From Flavobacterium sp. HBTb2-11-1 (GTDB taxonomy: Bacteria > Bacteroidota > Bacteroidia > Flavobacteriales > Flavobacteriaceae): a DNA stretch of 64,000 bases. Below are positions 48,607 to 58,078 of this stretch, piece by piece. The DNA is taken from NCBI RefSeq assembly GCF_009826975.1, contig NZ_WUMO01000003.1, positions 434,001 to 498,000 of the forward strand. The letters are read 5' to 3'. Positions within the stretch are counted from its first letter, which is position 1, and each line of letters begins with the position of its first letter. Both the position numbers and the translations under genes were made by a program. The notes beneath the pieces are model-generated. The model was not told the origin of the DNA and did not search any database. It worked only from the letters and a program-made list of their open reading frames with translations.

Positions 48607-48661
48607 GATTTATATTATTTAAAAGCAAACCAAGTCTTTGATTTTGAAATCTTTCAAAAAA

Positions 48662-48768
48662 GGTAATATAGTAAATGTGTAATTGCGAAATTGTTATTTA
48701 CAGGGTAATATAATCAGGTTTTTCGGTAATATATTATCATAATAATTATCTAAAAAGCAAAATATTTG
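48662..48768 (+). promoter_or_regulatory. susC (locus 2) promoter with GGTAAT half-sites
   Basis: GGTAATATAATCAGG starts at 48704 and GGTAATATATTATCA at 48725, exactly 21 bp apart. A third GGTAATATAGTA starts at 48662, which is 42 bp (two 21-bp steps) further up. The box AATATTTG at 48761 (one mismatch to TAnnTTTG) is 36 bp after the proximal site and 32 bp before the ATG at 48793. The layout is identical to that of the hydroxyproline operon. Confidence 0.75.
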
Positions 48769-48792
48769 CCACATTAATTATAAAACCATTTT

Positions 48793-51700
48793 ATGAAATT
48801 GAAGATTAATTTTAGAAAAATTGCAGTACTTTTTTTTGTGCTGTTGACTAAACTGACCTTTGCCCAAGATCGGGTTGTGTCAGGAATTGTTTCAGATGAG
48901 AATGGAGTGCCTTTGCCAGGCGTAAGCATACTGGTTAAGGGAACTCAGAATGGCTCTCAGACTGATTTTGATGGAAAATATTCAATAAAAGCTGAAGCAA
49001 ATGCTGTGCTTGTGTTTAGTTTTATTGGAATGCAGACTAAAGAAGTTCAAGCACGCGATAAAAACGTAAACGTAAAAATGTCTGCAGGCTCTACGCAATT
49101 ACAAGAAATTGTAGTTACAGCTTTGGGACTTAAAAGAGAGAAAAAATCTTTGGGTTATGCTACACAAGAAATAAATGGAGATCAGCTAACAAAAATAAAT
49201 ACAGGTAACGTTTCGAATAATATTTCTGGAAAAATTGCCGGTGTTGAAATTAGAAGAAATAATAATATTGGCGGTTCTACCAATGTTGTCATTCGTGGTA
49301 CAACTTCCTTAACAGGTAACAATCAGGCTTTATGGGTTGTTGACGGAATTGTATTAAATAATGATAATACCAATTCTGCAGATCAAAAATCGGGAGGGAA
49401 CGTAGGAGGTTACGATTACGGAAATGCCGCTTCAGATATTAACCCTGATGATATAGAAACGATGAATGTTTTGAAAGGGGCCGCAGCAACCGCATTATAT
49501 GGTTCTCGAGCATCAAACGGTGTTATCATTGTAACCCTTAAAAAAGGAAGCAAAACAAAGGGCGGATTAGGATTTGATTTTAGTTCTGGAGTAAATGTTG
49601 GAGTCGTAGACAAGAAAACTTTACCAGAATATCAAAACCAATATGGGGGAGGTTATGGCGATTTTTATGGTACAGTTGATTTAGGCAGTGGAGTTCATCC
49701 TTACACAGCTACTGATGATGCGGCTTGGGGACCAAAATTTGATCCGTCATTGTTGGTTTACAACTGGAATTCGTTTTATCCAGAATTGCCAACTTATGGA
49801 AAAGCGACGCCTTACACCGCTGTAAAAAACAATCCAAATAGTTTTTATCAAAACAGTTTAACGTATATCAATAATATCTCTTTTTCGGCAGCAAATGATC
49901 AGGGAGACTTTAGATTTGGTTATACAAATTACAATCAGCAGCAAGGAATTCTTCCTAATAGCAATAACAGAAAAGACAATTTTAATTTTTCTGGAAGTTA
50001 TAAAGTTACACCTAAAACGAGAATTTCAACTTCGGCCAATTATTTGACATCTAATGCTATTGGAATGAATGAAACAGGATACGGAGATGGAGGAAATAAC
50101 TATTTGAGCAGTGTCAGACAATGGTATACGACTAATGCTGATTTTGGAGATCTAAAAGAGGCTTACGAAATAACAGGTAAAAACACAACATGGAACGTTG
50201 GTTCGCCAGACAATTTAGCAGTTCAGTTTCACGACAATCCTTATTTTCAACGTTATAATAACTACAATTCATTAAAAAGAGATCGCTTCTTCGGTAATGT
50301 TGTGGTAAAAACAGAAGTTACCAATTGGTTTGATATCATGGGACGCGGTGCAGTAGATTTTTACCATCAATTGCAGGAAGAGCGTATTGCTGTAGGTTCT
50401 AAAAGAACACCAAATGCTCTTGGCCAATATTCTAGATATGATAAAAATTTCCGCGAAATCAATTTAGATTTAGTATTGAATTTCAAAACAGCCATCACAG
50501 ACGGAATCAATTTTAATGGTATGTTAGGAGGAAACACGAGACGCTCTGTTAATAATTCTATATACGCTGTAACAAATGGCGGATTGGTTGTGCCGGGAAT
50601 TTATGCCTTGACTAACTCAATTGACCCAATTAACAGTCCAGACGAGATGCAGCAGACATTGGGAACCAATAGTGTTTATGGTATGGCAAGTTTTAATTTC
50701 TTAGATACTTATTTTCTTGAAGGAACTTATAGAATAGATCAATCATCTACTTTGCCAAAAGATAATGATACCTATTCTTACCCATCGATTACAGCGACTT
50801 ATATTTTTAGCAATCATATTAAAGCAGATTGGCTTTCATTTGGTAAACTGCGTTTGAATTATGCTGAAACAGGAAACGATGCTCCGTTTGCGGTAACTTC
50901 TACGCTTTATCCTAAAAATACCAATTTTGGGCCAGGGGGAATCCGTTTTTCTACAGATAACAGCAGAAGCAATTCTGACTTAAAAAGTGAGTTGACCAAA
51001 GGAGTTGAAGCAGGTCTTGAACTTAAGTTCTTCAAAAACAGGTTAGGCGTTGATTTTTCATATTATAAGACCAATACAACAAACCAGATTCTTTCTATCG
51101 AAACTCCAACACAAACAGGATATACAAGAGCTTGGATTAATGGTGGAGATGTTCAAAATAAAGGATTTGAGGTTACAGTAAATGCTACTCCTATAAAAAC
51201 TAAAGATTTCTCATGGCAAGCTACAGTAAACTGGTCAACCAATAAAAATGAAGTAATCTCTTTAGGTGGAGCAAGTCAGATTTCATTAGGATCATTCCAA
51301 GGAGTAAACTATGTGGCTGAAGTTGGTAAGCCAGTAGGGCAGTTGGTTGGTTCTGGTTTTACTTATTTAAATGGAGAAAAAGTAATTCGTTCTAATGGAA
51401 GATATCTTCAAAGTGCAGGAGTTGTCATCGGAAATGTAGCTCCAGATTGGATTGGCGGTTTCAATAACGTTTTGACGTACAAAAACATTGCTTTCAACTT
51501 TTTAATTGATGTGAAAAAAGGTGGAGATGTATACTCTTTAGATCAGCAATACGGACATACAACGGGGATTTACGAAAGTACAGTAAGCAATAACCATAAT
51601 GGAGTTCCTCAGCGTGAACCAGTTGCTCAAGGCGGTGGTATATTGTTGGACGGTGTAAAACAAGACGGAACGCCAAATAATGTAACTGCTAGTGTAACTG

Positions 51701-51999
51701 GAACAGACGGATACTATTTTTACAATTCTATGCCACAGCAGCAATATGTATATGATGCATCTTATGTTAAGCTTCGCGAAATAGGTTTGAGTTATAAATT
51801 ACCAAAAAGATTTTTAGAAAACACATTCATCAGCAATATGGTTTTTGCTTTAAACGGAAGCAATCTTTGGATCATCCATAAAAACCTGCCATACGCAGAT
51901 CCTGAGGCAGGAGCATCTTCGGGTAATTTACAAGGTTTCCAGACTGGAGTACTGCCAACTACAAAGGAGTACAGTTTTACCATGAAAGTTCAATTCTAA
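48793..51999 (+). CDS. SusC/RagA-family TonB-dependent transporter (locus 2)
   Basis: This 1068-residue outer-membrane transporter has a signal peptide (IAVLFFVLLTKLTFAQD), a carboxypeptidase-D-like domain (about 25-105: VSGIVSDENGVPLPGVSILV), a TonB-box-like segment (LQEIVVTALGLKREKKSLGY), a plug (VVIRGTTSLTGNNQALWVVD) and a beta barrel ending in an aromatic residue (MKVQF). The VTALGLKREKKSLGY subtype is the RagA-like branch whose best-known members import peptides. That fits its position between the hydroxyproline operon and a secreted protease. It starts 12 bases before the SusD-like gene ends the pair and shares the 21/36 promoter layout. Confidence 0.93.
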   Translation: MKLKINFRKIAVLFFVLLTKLTFAQDRVVSGIVSDENGVPLPGVSILVKGTQNGSQTDFDGKYSIKAEANAVLVFSFIGMQTKEVQARDKNVNVKMSAGSTQLQEIVVTALGLKREKKSLGYATQEINGDQLTKINTGNVSNNISGKIAGVEIRRNNNIGGSTNVVIRGTTSLTGNNQALWVVDGIVLNNDNTNSADQKSGGNVGGYDYGNAASDINPDDIETMNVLKGAAATALYGSRASNGVIIVTLKKGSKTKGGLGFDFSSGVNVGVVDKKTLPEYQNQYGGGYGDFYGTVDLGSGVHPYTATDDAAWGPKFDPSLLVYNWNSFYPELPTYGKATPYTAVKNNPNSFYQNSLTYINNISFSAANDQGDFRFGYTNYNQQQGILPNSNNRKDNFNFSGSYKVTPKTRISTSANYLTSNAIGMNETGYGDGGNNYLSSVRQWYTTNADFGDLKEAYEITGKNTTWNVGSPDNLAVQFHDNPYFQRYNNYNSLKRDRFFGNVVVKTEVTNWFDIMGRGAVDFYHQLQEERIAVGSKRTPNALGQYSRYDKNFREINLDLVLNFKTAITDGINFNGMLGGNTRRSVNNSIYAVTNGGLVVPGIYALTNSIDPINSPDEMQQTLGTNSVYGMASFNFLDTYFLEGTYRIDQSSTLPKDNDTYSYPSITATYIFSNHIKADWLSFGKLRLNYAETGNDAPFAVTSTLYPKNTNFGPGGIRFSTDNSRSNSDLKSELTKGVEAGLELKFFKNRLGVDFSYYKTNTTNQILSIETPTQTGYTRAWINGGDVQNKGFEVTVNATPIKTKDFSWQATVNWSTNKNEVISLGGASQISLGSFQGVNYVAEVGKPVGQLVGSGFTYLNGEKVIRSNGRYLQSAGVVIGNVAPDWIGGFNNVLTYKNIAFNFLIDVKKGGDVYSLDQQYGHTTGIYESTVSNNHNGVPQREPVAQGGGILLDGVKQDGTPNNVTASVTGTDGYYFYNSMPQQQYVYDASYVKLREIGLSYKLPKRFLENTFISNMVFALNGSNLWIIHKNLPYADPEAGASSGNLQGFQTGVLPTTKEYSFTMKVQF

Positions 52000-52011
52000 A
52001 AATAATAAAAC

Positions 52012-53469
52012 ATGAGAATTATAAAAACAATATTTTTTGCAGGAGCCGTTTTATGTGCAGTAGCTTCATGTGATAACTTAGATGACATGAACAAAAATGA
52101 AAAGGCTTATGAAACCGCTTTGCCAAGTGCGTTGATGACTAATGCACAGGTTAATTATGCTTACTTTCTAACCAATGCTTCGGTAAATTCAAACAATTTT
52201 AGAGCCTATGCACAGCATTGGTCTACATCAACGTATACGGATGAAGCCAATTATAATCAGGCGAAAAGAAATTTAGGAAGTTCGCATGCTGTACTGTTAT
52301 ACCGTGATGTGCTTCAAGATCTAGTAAATGCACAAAAACAAATTCAAAATACAAAAGTATTAGGGCCAATTGAAGAAGGCATTAAGAAAAATCAGCTTGC
52401 TATCTTAGAAGTGCAAATTGTAATGGCTTATCAAACCCTAGTAGATTTGTTTGGAAATGTTGCATATTCTGAAGCATTAGATATTAAAAAATTTCCGCTT
52501 CCAAAATATGACGATGCAAAAAACATCTATTTTGATTTGGCTTCTCGCTTGGATGCTGCCATTGCGGCTTTAAATGATGAAAATGGAAGTTTTGGAAATG
52601 CCGATTTAATTTTTCACGGAAATGTGGCAAAATGGAAAACATTAGCTAATAGCGTAAAACTAAAAATGGGATTGCATCTTGCGGATGTTGATGCTGTAAA
52701 GGCAAAAGCAATGGTTGAAAGTGCTTTTAATTCAGGAGTTATGACGACAGAGGCTGATACGGCATTGTTTCAGTACTTTTCTTCAATAACGGATATGAAT
52801 CCGTTGTATGACAGTTTGGTAAACGAAAGCCAGATTAATATTGCTGAATTTTTTGTAAATGAATTAAATGGAAAAGAAGATCCGAGACGCGATTTTTTCT
52901 TCAATCCAAATTCAAAAATAAACGGTGAATATAAAGGCGCTCCATATGCAAAACAGGTTAATTATGCAGATTATTCAAATACTGGAGCAAGACTAAGACA
53001 GAAAACAAATCCAGGAGTTATATTCGATTATACCGAAACTTGTTTTTTACTGGCAGATGCGGCAAGCCGAGGCTTTAACGTTGGAGCTGATGCTGCAACA
53101 TATTATACTAAAGGGATAGAAGCAAGCATGAAATTTTGGGGAGTTTCTGATGCTAATGTTCAAATTTATCTTGCACGTCCTGATGTTGCTTTTGCTACTG
53201 CTTCAGGAACAGACAAGCAAAAAATTGCTTACCAGCTTTGGATCGCTTACTATAATCGTGGTTTTGAAGCGTGGACAGAATACAGAAGGTTAGATTATCC
53301 AATATTGGTAGCGCCTCCAACAGCTGTGCAAGAAGCAGAAGGTAAAGTTCCTGTTAGAAATATTTATTCCACATCTGACAAAACGCTGAATGCGGCAAAT
53401 TATGAAGCAGCTTCAGCAGCAATAGGAGGAGATTTAATGACAACGAAGATTTTTTGGGACAAATTTTAA
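52012..53469 (+). CDS. SusD/RagB-like outer-membrane lipoprotein (locus 2)
   Basis: This 485-residue lipoprotein has a type II signal (IFFAGAVLCAVASCDNLDD, lipid Cys in AVASC). It belongs to the SusD-like_2 branch: the early NLDDMNKNEKAYETALPSA block, a helical repeat core (EVQIVMAYQTLVDLFGNVAY, KWKTLANSVKLKMGLHLA) and the late KIAYQLWIAYYNRGFEAWTEYRRLD motif. SusD-like_2 proteins are often paired with RagA-type transporters in peptide-import systems. It lies 12 bases after its SusC partner. I infer that it captures collagen-type peptides released by the secreted protease encoded next. Confidence 0.9.
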   Translation: MRIIKTIFFAGAVLCAVASCDNLDDMNKNEKAYETALPSALMTNAQVNYAYFLTNASVNSNNFRAYAQHWSTSTYTDEANYNQAKRNLGSSHAVLLYRDVLQDLVNAQKQIQNTKVLGPIEEGIKKNQLAILEVQIVMAYQTLVDLFGNVAYSEALDIKKFPLPKYDDAKNIYFDLASRLDAAIAALNDENGSFGNADLIFHGNVAKWKTLANSVKLKMGLHLADVDAVKAKAMVESAFNSGVMTTEADTALFQYFSSITDMNPLYDSLVNESQINIAEFFVNELNGKEDPRRDFFFNPNSKINGEYKGAPYAKQVNYADYSNTGARLRQKTNPGVIFDYTETCFLLADAASRGFNVGADAATYYTKGIEASMKFWGVSDANVQIYLARPDVAFATASGTDKQKIAYQLWIAYYNRGFEAWTEYRRLDYPILVAPPTAVQEAEGKVPVRNIYSTSDKTLNAANYEAASAAIGGDLMTTKIFWDKF

Positions 53470-53498
53470 TTTTGAGTTAGTTTAATTTGTTTTTTGAG

Positions 53499-53528
53499 AC
53501 CAGCACTTTCTAAGCGCTGGTTTTTTTG
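53499..53528 (+). terminator. Terminator after SusD (locus 2)
   Basis: The hairpin CCAGCACTT / AAGCGCTGG (one mismatch) is followed by seven T. It lies about 30 bases after the SusD-like stop and before the promoter of the metalloprotease. Confidence 0.8.
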
Positions 53529-53644
53529 TTTTAACAGTATTTGCAAGGGTACACTAATGTTTTTTAATATATTTTGTAAGGTTTGTTTTTAGTGTTTTAT
53601 TATGAATGTTTTTTAATTATGTGTTTTTTTAAGGTTAAAAATAT

Positions 53645-53709
53645 GATAATTATGTATTAATTCTGATTAAAATACTATCAGAAAGATAAAAGCTTGTGCG
53701 GTAATTTTG
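53645..53709 (+). promoter_or_regulatory. M43 protease promoter with a degenerate copy of the 21/36 layout
   Basis: A distal GATAAT starts at 53645. Exactly 21 bp further, at 53666, lies ATTAAAATACTATCA, and the 16-mer from 53665 matches GGGTAATATAGTATCA at 12 positions. A perfect TAnnTTTG box (TAATTTTG) starts at 53702, 36 bp after the second site and 36 bp before the ATG. The site is weaker than at the other promoters, but the spacing is the same. Confidence 0.55.
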
Positions 53710-53737
53710 ATTATTACTAATTAAAAAACCTAAACAA

Positions 53738-56700
53738 ATGAAATTAAAATTACTAATCTGCTTTCTGATTTTCAGCTCATTGAAAGTTAGTGCACAGGGT
53801 TTGCCTTGTAGAACAAGCGAAGAAAATGAAAAAGTGTATCGGAATAATCCACATGCACTTCAAGAGAAAAAGAACTTTGATGTTTTCAGTAAAAATTTTG
53901 CGGCCCAGCGCAAATCTTCAACAGCAAAAACAGCTGCAACTACTTACACAATTCCAGTAGTATTTCATATTTATGGTGATGTACAAAGCGGAAAAACAGT
54001 TACGTACGAAAAAATCGTAAATCACCTAGCTCAGCTTAATGATGATTTTAATGGACGTAATGCCGATTTTCAGACCGTTGAATCGTTTTTTCAGGCACGA
54101 CGCGGAACATTGAATATCGAATTTAAACTCGCTAAAAAAGATCCGAATGGTGGCTGTACGACAGGAGTAGTTTTTCATCCGACAAAAAATGGTTACGGAA
54201 ATGGAGGCGGATATGATGACCAAATCGCTGCGGATGCTTGGGATAATACCAAATACATGAATGTCTATATACAAAATGATTTGTACAATGATGGTGCTAC
54301 AAATAACTCTGGCGTTGCTTGGTATCCAAGTTCAGACATGACGGCAAACAATACAGCTCGTGTTGTTTTTAACGGAGCTTATTTATATGACAACTCTTAT
54401 AGTAAAGAATTCTCTGCAACACTTACCCACGAATTCGGTCATTTCCTTAATCTGATTCATACTTTTGAAGGAGGATGTTCTGGAACAGATGAAGTTGCCG
54501 ATACTCCAGCAGAAGACGGAAAACATACTTTAGGCTGTACTCCAGGAACAAATTGCAGTGGCGATAAAGTAAATTTCGAAAACTACATGGGGTACAATGG
54601 AGCGCAAGGCTGCTACAAAATGTATACTCAAGGTCAGATTGATAGAATGTTGGCTGCTTTAGAACACCCTGCGAGAAAATCACTTTGGCAGGCGCAAAAC
54701 TTAATTGATACTGGCGTAAATGCTACAGGAAGCACGCTTACTGCTTTGGCTACAGCTTTTAAAGAAGCAATTATAAATGACGGTTCTTTTGACACTTCAT
54801 CCATAATCAAATTAAACGGAGCCAAAACTTTTGCTGTTTCTTCTGGAGCAATGACAGCAGGAACTCATTTTACTCACACTTTTCCAGCAGGAATTACACC
54901 TGTGCTTACGGTAAACTCTAATAATCAAATTACGGTTACGTTAACAGGAAAAGCAACTAACCATGCTTTGAGCAATAATGCTTCAGGAGGCATTAGTTTT
55001 TTACCAGCCGCATTTACAGGAGGAACAGCTGATTTATCTTGTACTTCTCTATTCTTTAATTTCAAATTTTCAGATCCATACGGAATCTTTTTTGTAGACA
55101 TGCCAGATGTGACGGTTTCGTCGGCATTGACATGGAAATATTTTGAAATTGCAAAAGGTGATGATCGTGCGTTTGGCGGCTGGCGTTATGCTGTGAATGC
55201 TTTAAAAATTGAAACTTATGCAAAGAGATTAGTTTGCGAAACAGGCACTAGAAATATTTCTCTATTGAACTCAAACACAGCCGTTGGCCCAGCAAGCAAT
55301 ATGACCGCTCCAGGCGCATATCCAAATCAGTTAGATTTAAGAACAGCGAGTTATACCGCTTGGGACGGAAAAACAGGTTACGTAGGATTTGATTACTTAA
55401 TGGATGGTCTTACTTGTTACGGATGGTTTAAGGTAAAAGTAAATGCGGATGGAGATGGTTATACAATTTTGGAATATGCTTATAATACAAAGCCAAATAC
55501 TCCAATTTATACGGGAATGACTGATAAAACAGCTACAACTTTATCTCCGGATACATTGTATGAAGCTGAAGTAAATGATGGAAGCATAACATCAACTGCG
55601 ACAATCGCTTTGAGTACTAATAATGGTACATTTACAAAAAGCAGCGGTACTTTTACAGCAGGAACTGATTATACTATTACTGGCGTTCCAGCTGGTTTAA
55701 CTGCAGTTTTAACTCTTGAAAGCAATACTAAAACAGTACTTTCTTTTACAGGAAAAGCTACTGCACACAATACAACAAACGATGCTGTTGTTACAGTTAC
55801 GTTTAAAGATGCAGCAATTACTGGCGGAATAGCTACTTTGGATACCGCGAGTAAAACAATCAATTTGAAATTTGACGCGCCTTATGGAGTGTTTTATGTG
55901 AACAATCCAGATTACACGGCCAATGCAGCATCTACTTGGCAATATTTTGATTTGGGTATTGGAGATAATACTGAGTATGGAGCTTGGCAATATGCCGCAG
56001 CGGCTTTAAAAATGGAGACCTACGGAAAAAGATTAGTTTCTGAAGCTGGAACGAGAAATATATCATTCTTATCACAAGGTACTTCAATTGGAGCTTCAAG
56101 TAATTTTGCAGCGCCAGGAGCATATCCAAATCAATTGGATTTGAGAACAGTTACCTATACAGCTTGGGATAATAAAACAGGATATGTTGGTTTTGAATAC
56201 ACAAGTAGAGGACGTACTTGCTACGGATGGATGCACGTAAAAGTGGAAGCTGGTGGAGTAGGATATACCGTTTTGGATTTTGCTTATAACACCAAACCAA
56301 ACGAACCAATTCTAGCAGGAGTACAAACTACCAATACAGTATTGGCGCCAACAAATTTAACAGCAACAGCCAATGCAGCAAATTTAGAAACCGTTCTTAA
56401 TTGGACTAACAATGCTACGAATGCTTCAAATGTAATTATTGAGAGAGCAGGAGCAGATGATGTTTATGCCGAAATTGCTACGCTAGCTAATACTGCATCA
56501 ACTTATACCAATACTGGTTTAACAGCAGGAAACACTTATAAATATAGAGCGAGAGCAAAATCTGGAACTGATTATTCTGCGTATTCTAATGTGGTTTCTG
56601 TAACGATTCCGGTTGCTCCACCGTGCACTGCGCAAGGAACAAACGGTTACGAATACATAAGTTCTGTTGCAGTAGGAAGTTTTGTAAATGCATCTGGAAA

Positions 56701-57589
56701 AGAAACAAACGGTTATGCCGATTATACTTCTAAAGTGATTACGCTGAATCCGAATGCAAATACAAGCGTTACTTTAACTCCAGGTTTTACAGGTTCTGCT
56801 TACACCGAATATTGGGGAGTTTGGATCGATTACAATAAAAACAATCAGTTTGAAGCATCTGAAAAAGTGATTAATAATATTTCATCTAATGGTGCGGTTA
56901 CAGCAAGTTTTACGCCTCAATCACTTACAGGAACTACCAGAATGAGAGTGGTGATGAAATATAATGCTAATCCGTCTTCAACATGCGGAAATCTTGGGGA
57001 TGGAGAAATTGAAGATTATACGGTTCAAGCAGGAACATCTGTTCCACCAAATCCAGCAACTTTGACAATTCCTGCTAATCTTGGAAACGCAGGAGTATAT
57101 TCGTCAGGATTTTATGCTTCTTGGGCAACGTCAACAGATGCTGCGTCTTATGAAGTGCAATTAAATACTTCGTCAGGTTGGACAGCGGCAGGAACTTCTA
57201 CAACATATTATTTATGGATTCCGAAACAAGGAACTCAAACTGTATATGAATTTAGAGTAAGAGCAATAAATGGAACGGCTTTTAGCGAATGGAGCGCTTC
57301 TCATACAATCGATTTACAATCTGGAAGCACTGGTTTGCCAGGCATAAATACAAATACGGCGAAAGCATTTACAATGTATCCAAATCCAGCGTCAGACGTT
57401 GTGAACTTTACTTTTGGTAACATTGATGTCAATAAAGTGAAAGTGTCAATTTACAATAGTACAGGTCATTTGGTAGATACAATTCATAATACAACTGTTT
57501 ATTCTCTTAAATATTTAAATAAAGGAGTTTATATTGTTGTGGCTACTGATGGAAAGTTTGTAGAAAAGAAAAAATTATTGGTTGAGTAA
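53738..57589 (+). CDS. Secreted M43 (pappalysin-like) metalloprotease with T9SS sorting domain
   Basis: This 1283-residue protein has a Sec signal (KLLICFLIFSSLKVSAQG), a pappalysin-type metallopeptidase domain (about 70-315) and a C-terminal T9SS domain (about 1205-1283: FTMYPNPASDVVNFTF, YLNKGVYIVVATDGKFVEKK). The zinc site is extended, HEFGHFLNLIH at residues 231-241, and a downstream VNFENYMGY supplies the Met turn. Between lie two roughly 260-residue copies of a domain (about 330-600 and 605-865) that share GTRNIS, APGAYPNQLDLRT and TCYGW, a fibronectin-III-like domain (about 870-960), a GEVED domain (about 965-1100, GDGEIEDYTV) and another Fn3-like part. It would be exported to the cell surface or medium and digest large proteins. 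Collagen or gelatin as substrate is inferred from context. Confidence 0.9.
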   Translation: MKLKLLICFLIFSSLKVSAQGLPCRTSEENEKVYRNNPHALQEKKNFDVFSKNFAAQRKSSTAKTAATTYTIPVVFHIYGDVQSGKTVTYEKIVNHLAQLNDDFNGRNADFQTVESFFQARRGTLNIEFKLAKKDPNGGCTTGVVFHPTKNGYGNGGGYDDQIAADAWDNTKYMNVYIQNDLYNDGATNNSGVAWYPSSDMTANNTARVVFNGAYLYDNSYSKEFSATLTHEFGHFLNLIHTFEGGCSGTDEVADTPAEDGKHTLGCTPGTNCSGDKVNFENYMGYNGAQGCYKMYTQGQIDRMLAALEHPARKSLWQAQNLIDTGVNATGSTLTALATAFKEAIINDGSFDTSSIIKLNGAKTFAVSSGAMTAGTHFTHTFPAGITPVLTVNSNNQITVTLTGKATNHALSNNASGGISFLPAAFTGGTADLSCTSLFFNFKFSDPYGIFFVDMPDVTVSSALTWKYFEIAKGDDRAFGGWRYAVNALKIETYAKRLVCETGTRNISLLNSNTAVGPASNMTAPGAYPNQLDLRTASYTAWDGKTGYVGFDYLMDGLTCYGWFKVKVNADGDGYTILEYAYNTKPNTPIYTGMTDKTATTLSPDTLYEAEVNDGSITSTATIALSTNNGTFTKSSGTFTAGTDYTITGVPAGLTAVLTLESNTKTVLSFTGKATAHNTTNDAVVTVTFKDAAITGGIATLDTASKTINLKFDAPYGVFYVNNPDYTANAASTWQYFDLGIGDNTEYGAWQYAAAALKMETYGKRLVSEAGTRNISFLSQGTSIGASSNFAAPGAYPNQLDLRTVTYTAWDNKTGYVGFEYTSRGRTCYGWMHVKVEAGGVGYTVLDFAYNTKPNEPILAGVQTTNTVLAPTNLTATANAANLETVLNWTNNATNASNVIIERAGADDVYAEIATLANTASTYTNTGLTAGNTYKYRARAKSGTDYSAYSNVVSVTIPVAPPCTAQGTNGYEYISSVAVGSFVNASGKETNGYADYTSKVITLNPNANTSVTLTPGFTGSAYTEYWGVWIDYNKNNQFEASEKVINNISSNGAVTASFTPQSLTGTTRMRVVMKYNANPSSTCGNLGDGEIEDYTVQAGTSVPPNPATLTIPANLGNAGVYSSGFYASWATSTDAASYEVQLNTSSGWTAAGTSTTYYLWIPKQGTQTVYEFRVRAINGTAFSEWSASHTIDLQSGSTGLPGINTNTAKAFTMYPNPASDVVNFTFGNIDVNKVKVSIYNSTGHLVDTIHNTTVYSLKYLNKGVYIVVATDGKFVEKKKLLVE

Positions 57590-57613
57590 TAAGTTAATTT
57601 AGTTAAAATGAGA

Positions 57614-57650
57614 AGGGCTGTTTACGAAAATGGACAGCCCTACTTTTTTT
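57614..57650 (+). terminator. Terminator after the M43 protease
   Basis: The stem GGGCTGT / ACAGCCC with a 12-base loop is followed by a TACTTTTTTT run, about 25 bases after the protease stop. A second small hairpin (GCCCCGCTGGGGC with six T, 57677-57695) follows. Confidence 0.85.
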
Positions 57651-58078
57651 ACCCTTTATTAATGATTTAATATTTCGCCCCGCTGGGGCTTTTTTATATT
57701 TGGAAATTGTATTTTTTCTATAAATGTTCTGCTTCTCCAAAGTATTTAAACTATTAGAAAAAACTTTTGAGGAGTAGATATTTTATAAAAATCAAGTTTA
57801 AATTTAAACAAAGTCAATGGGTTTCAGCCATTGGAACGCAAAGAGAATCATCAATCATTTGTTTTCTAAGAACGAAAAATAGAGTTATGTTTAAAAATAA
57901 TTGCACAAGAAAAGAAAATTCAATTTACCAAAAATTAGAAAGCTTCGGAGAAGCAAAATATTTATAGAAATTGCAATTCTCAGAGATGAAAAAGCTCCGG
58001 AGGAGCGACATATAATTTATAAAGAAAAAAAGCTGTCTAAACAAACAGCTCTTTCTAAAATATTAAATCAAAATTATT
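57651..58078. repeat. Intergenic region with GCTCCGGAGGAGC-type repeats
   Basis: These 428 bases separate the convergent protease and M24 genes. Besides a second terminator-like hairpin, they contain GCTTCGGAGAAGCAAAATAT and GCTCCGGAGGAGCGACATAT, two versions of a palindromic repeat that I recognise as frequent between genes in this group. The open frames that cross the region are Lys/Asn-rich and overlap the repeats, so I do not call them genes. Confidence 0.6.
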
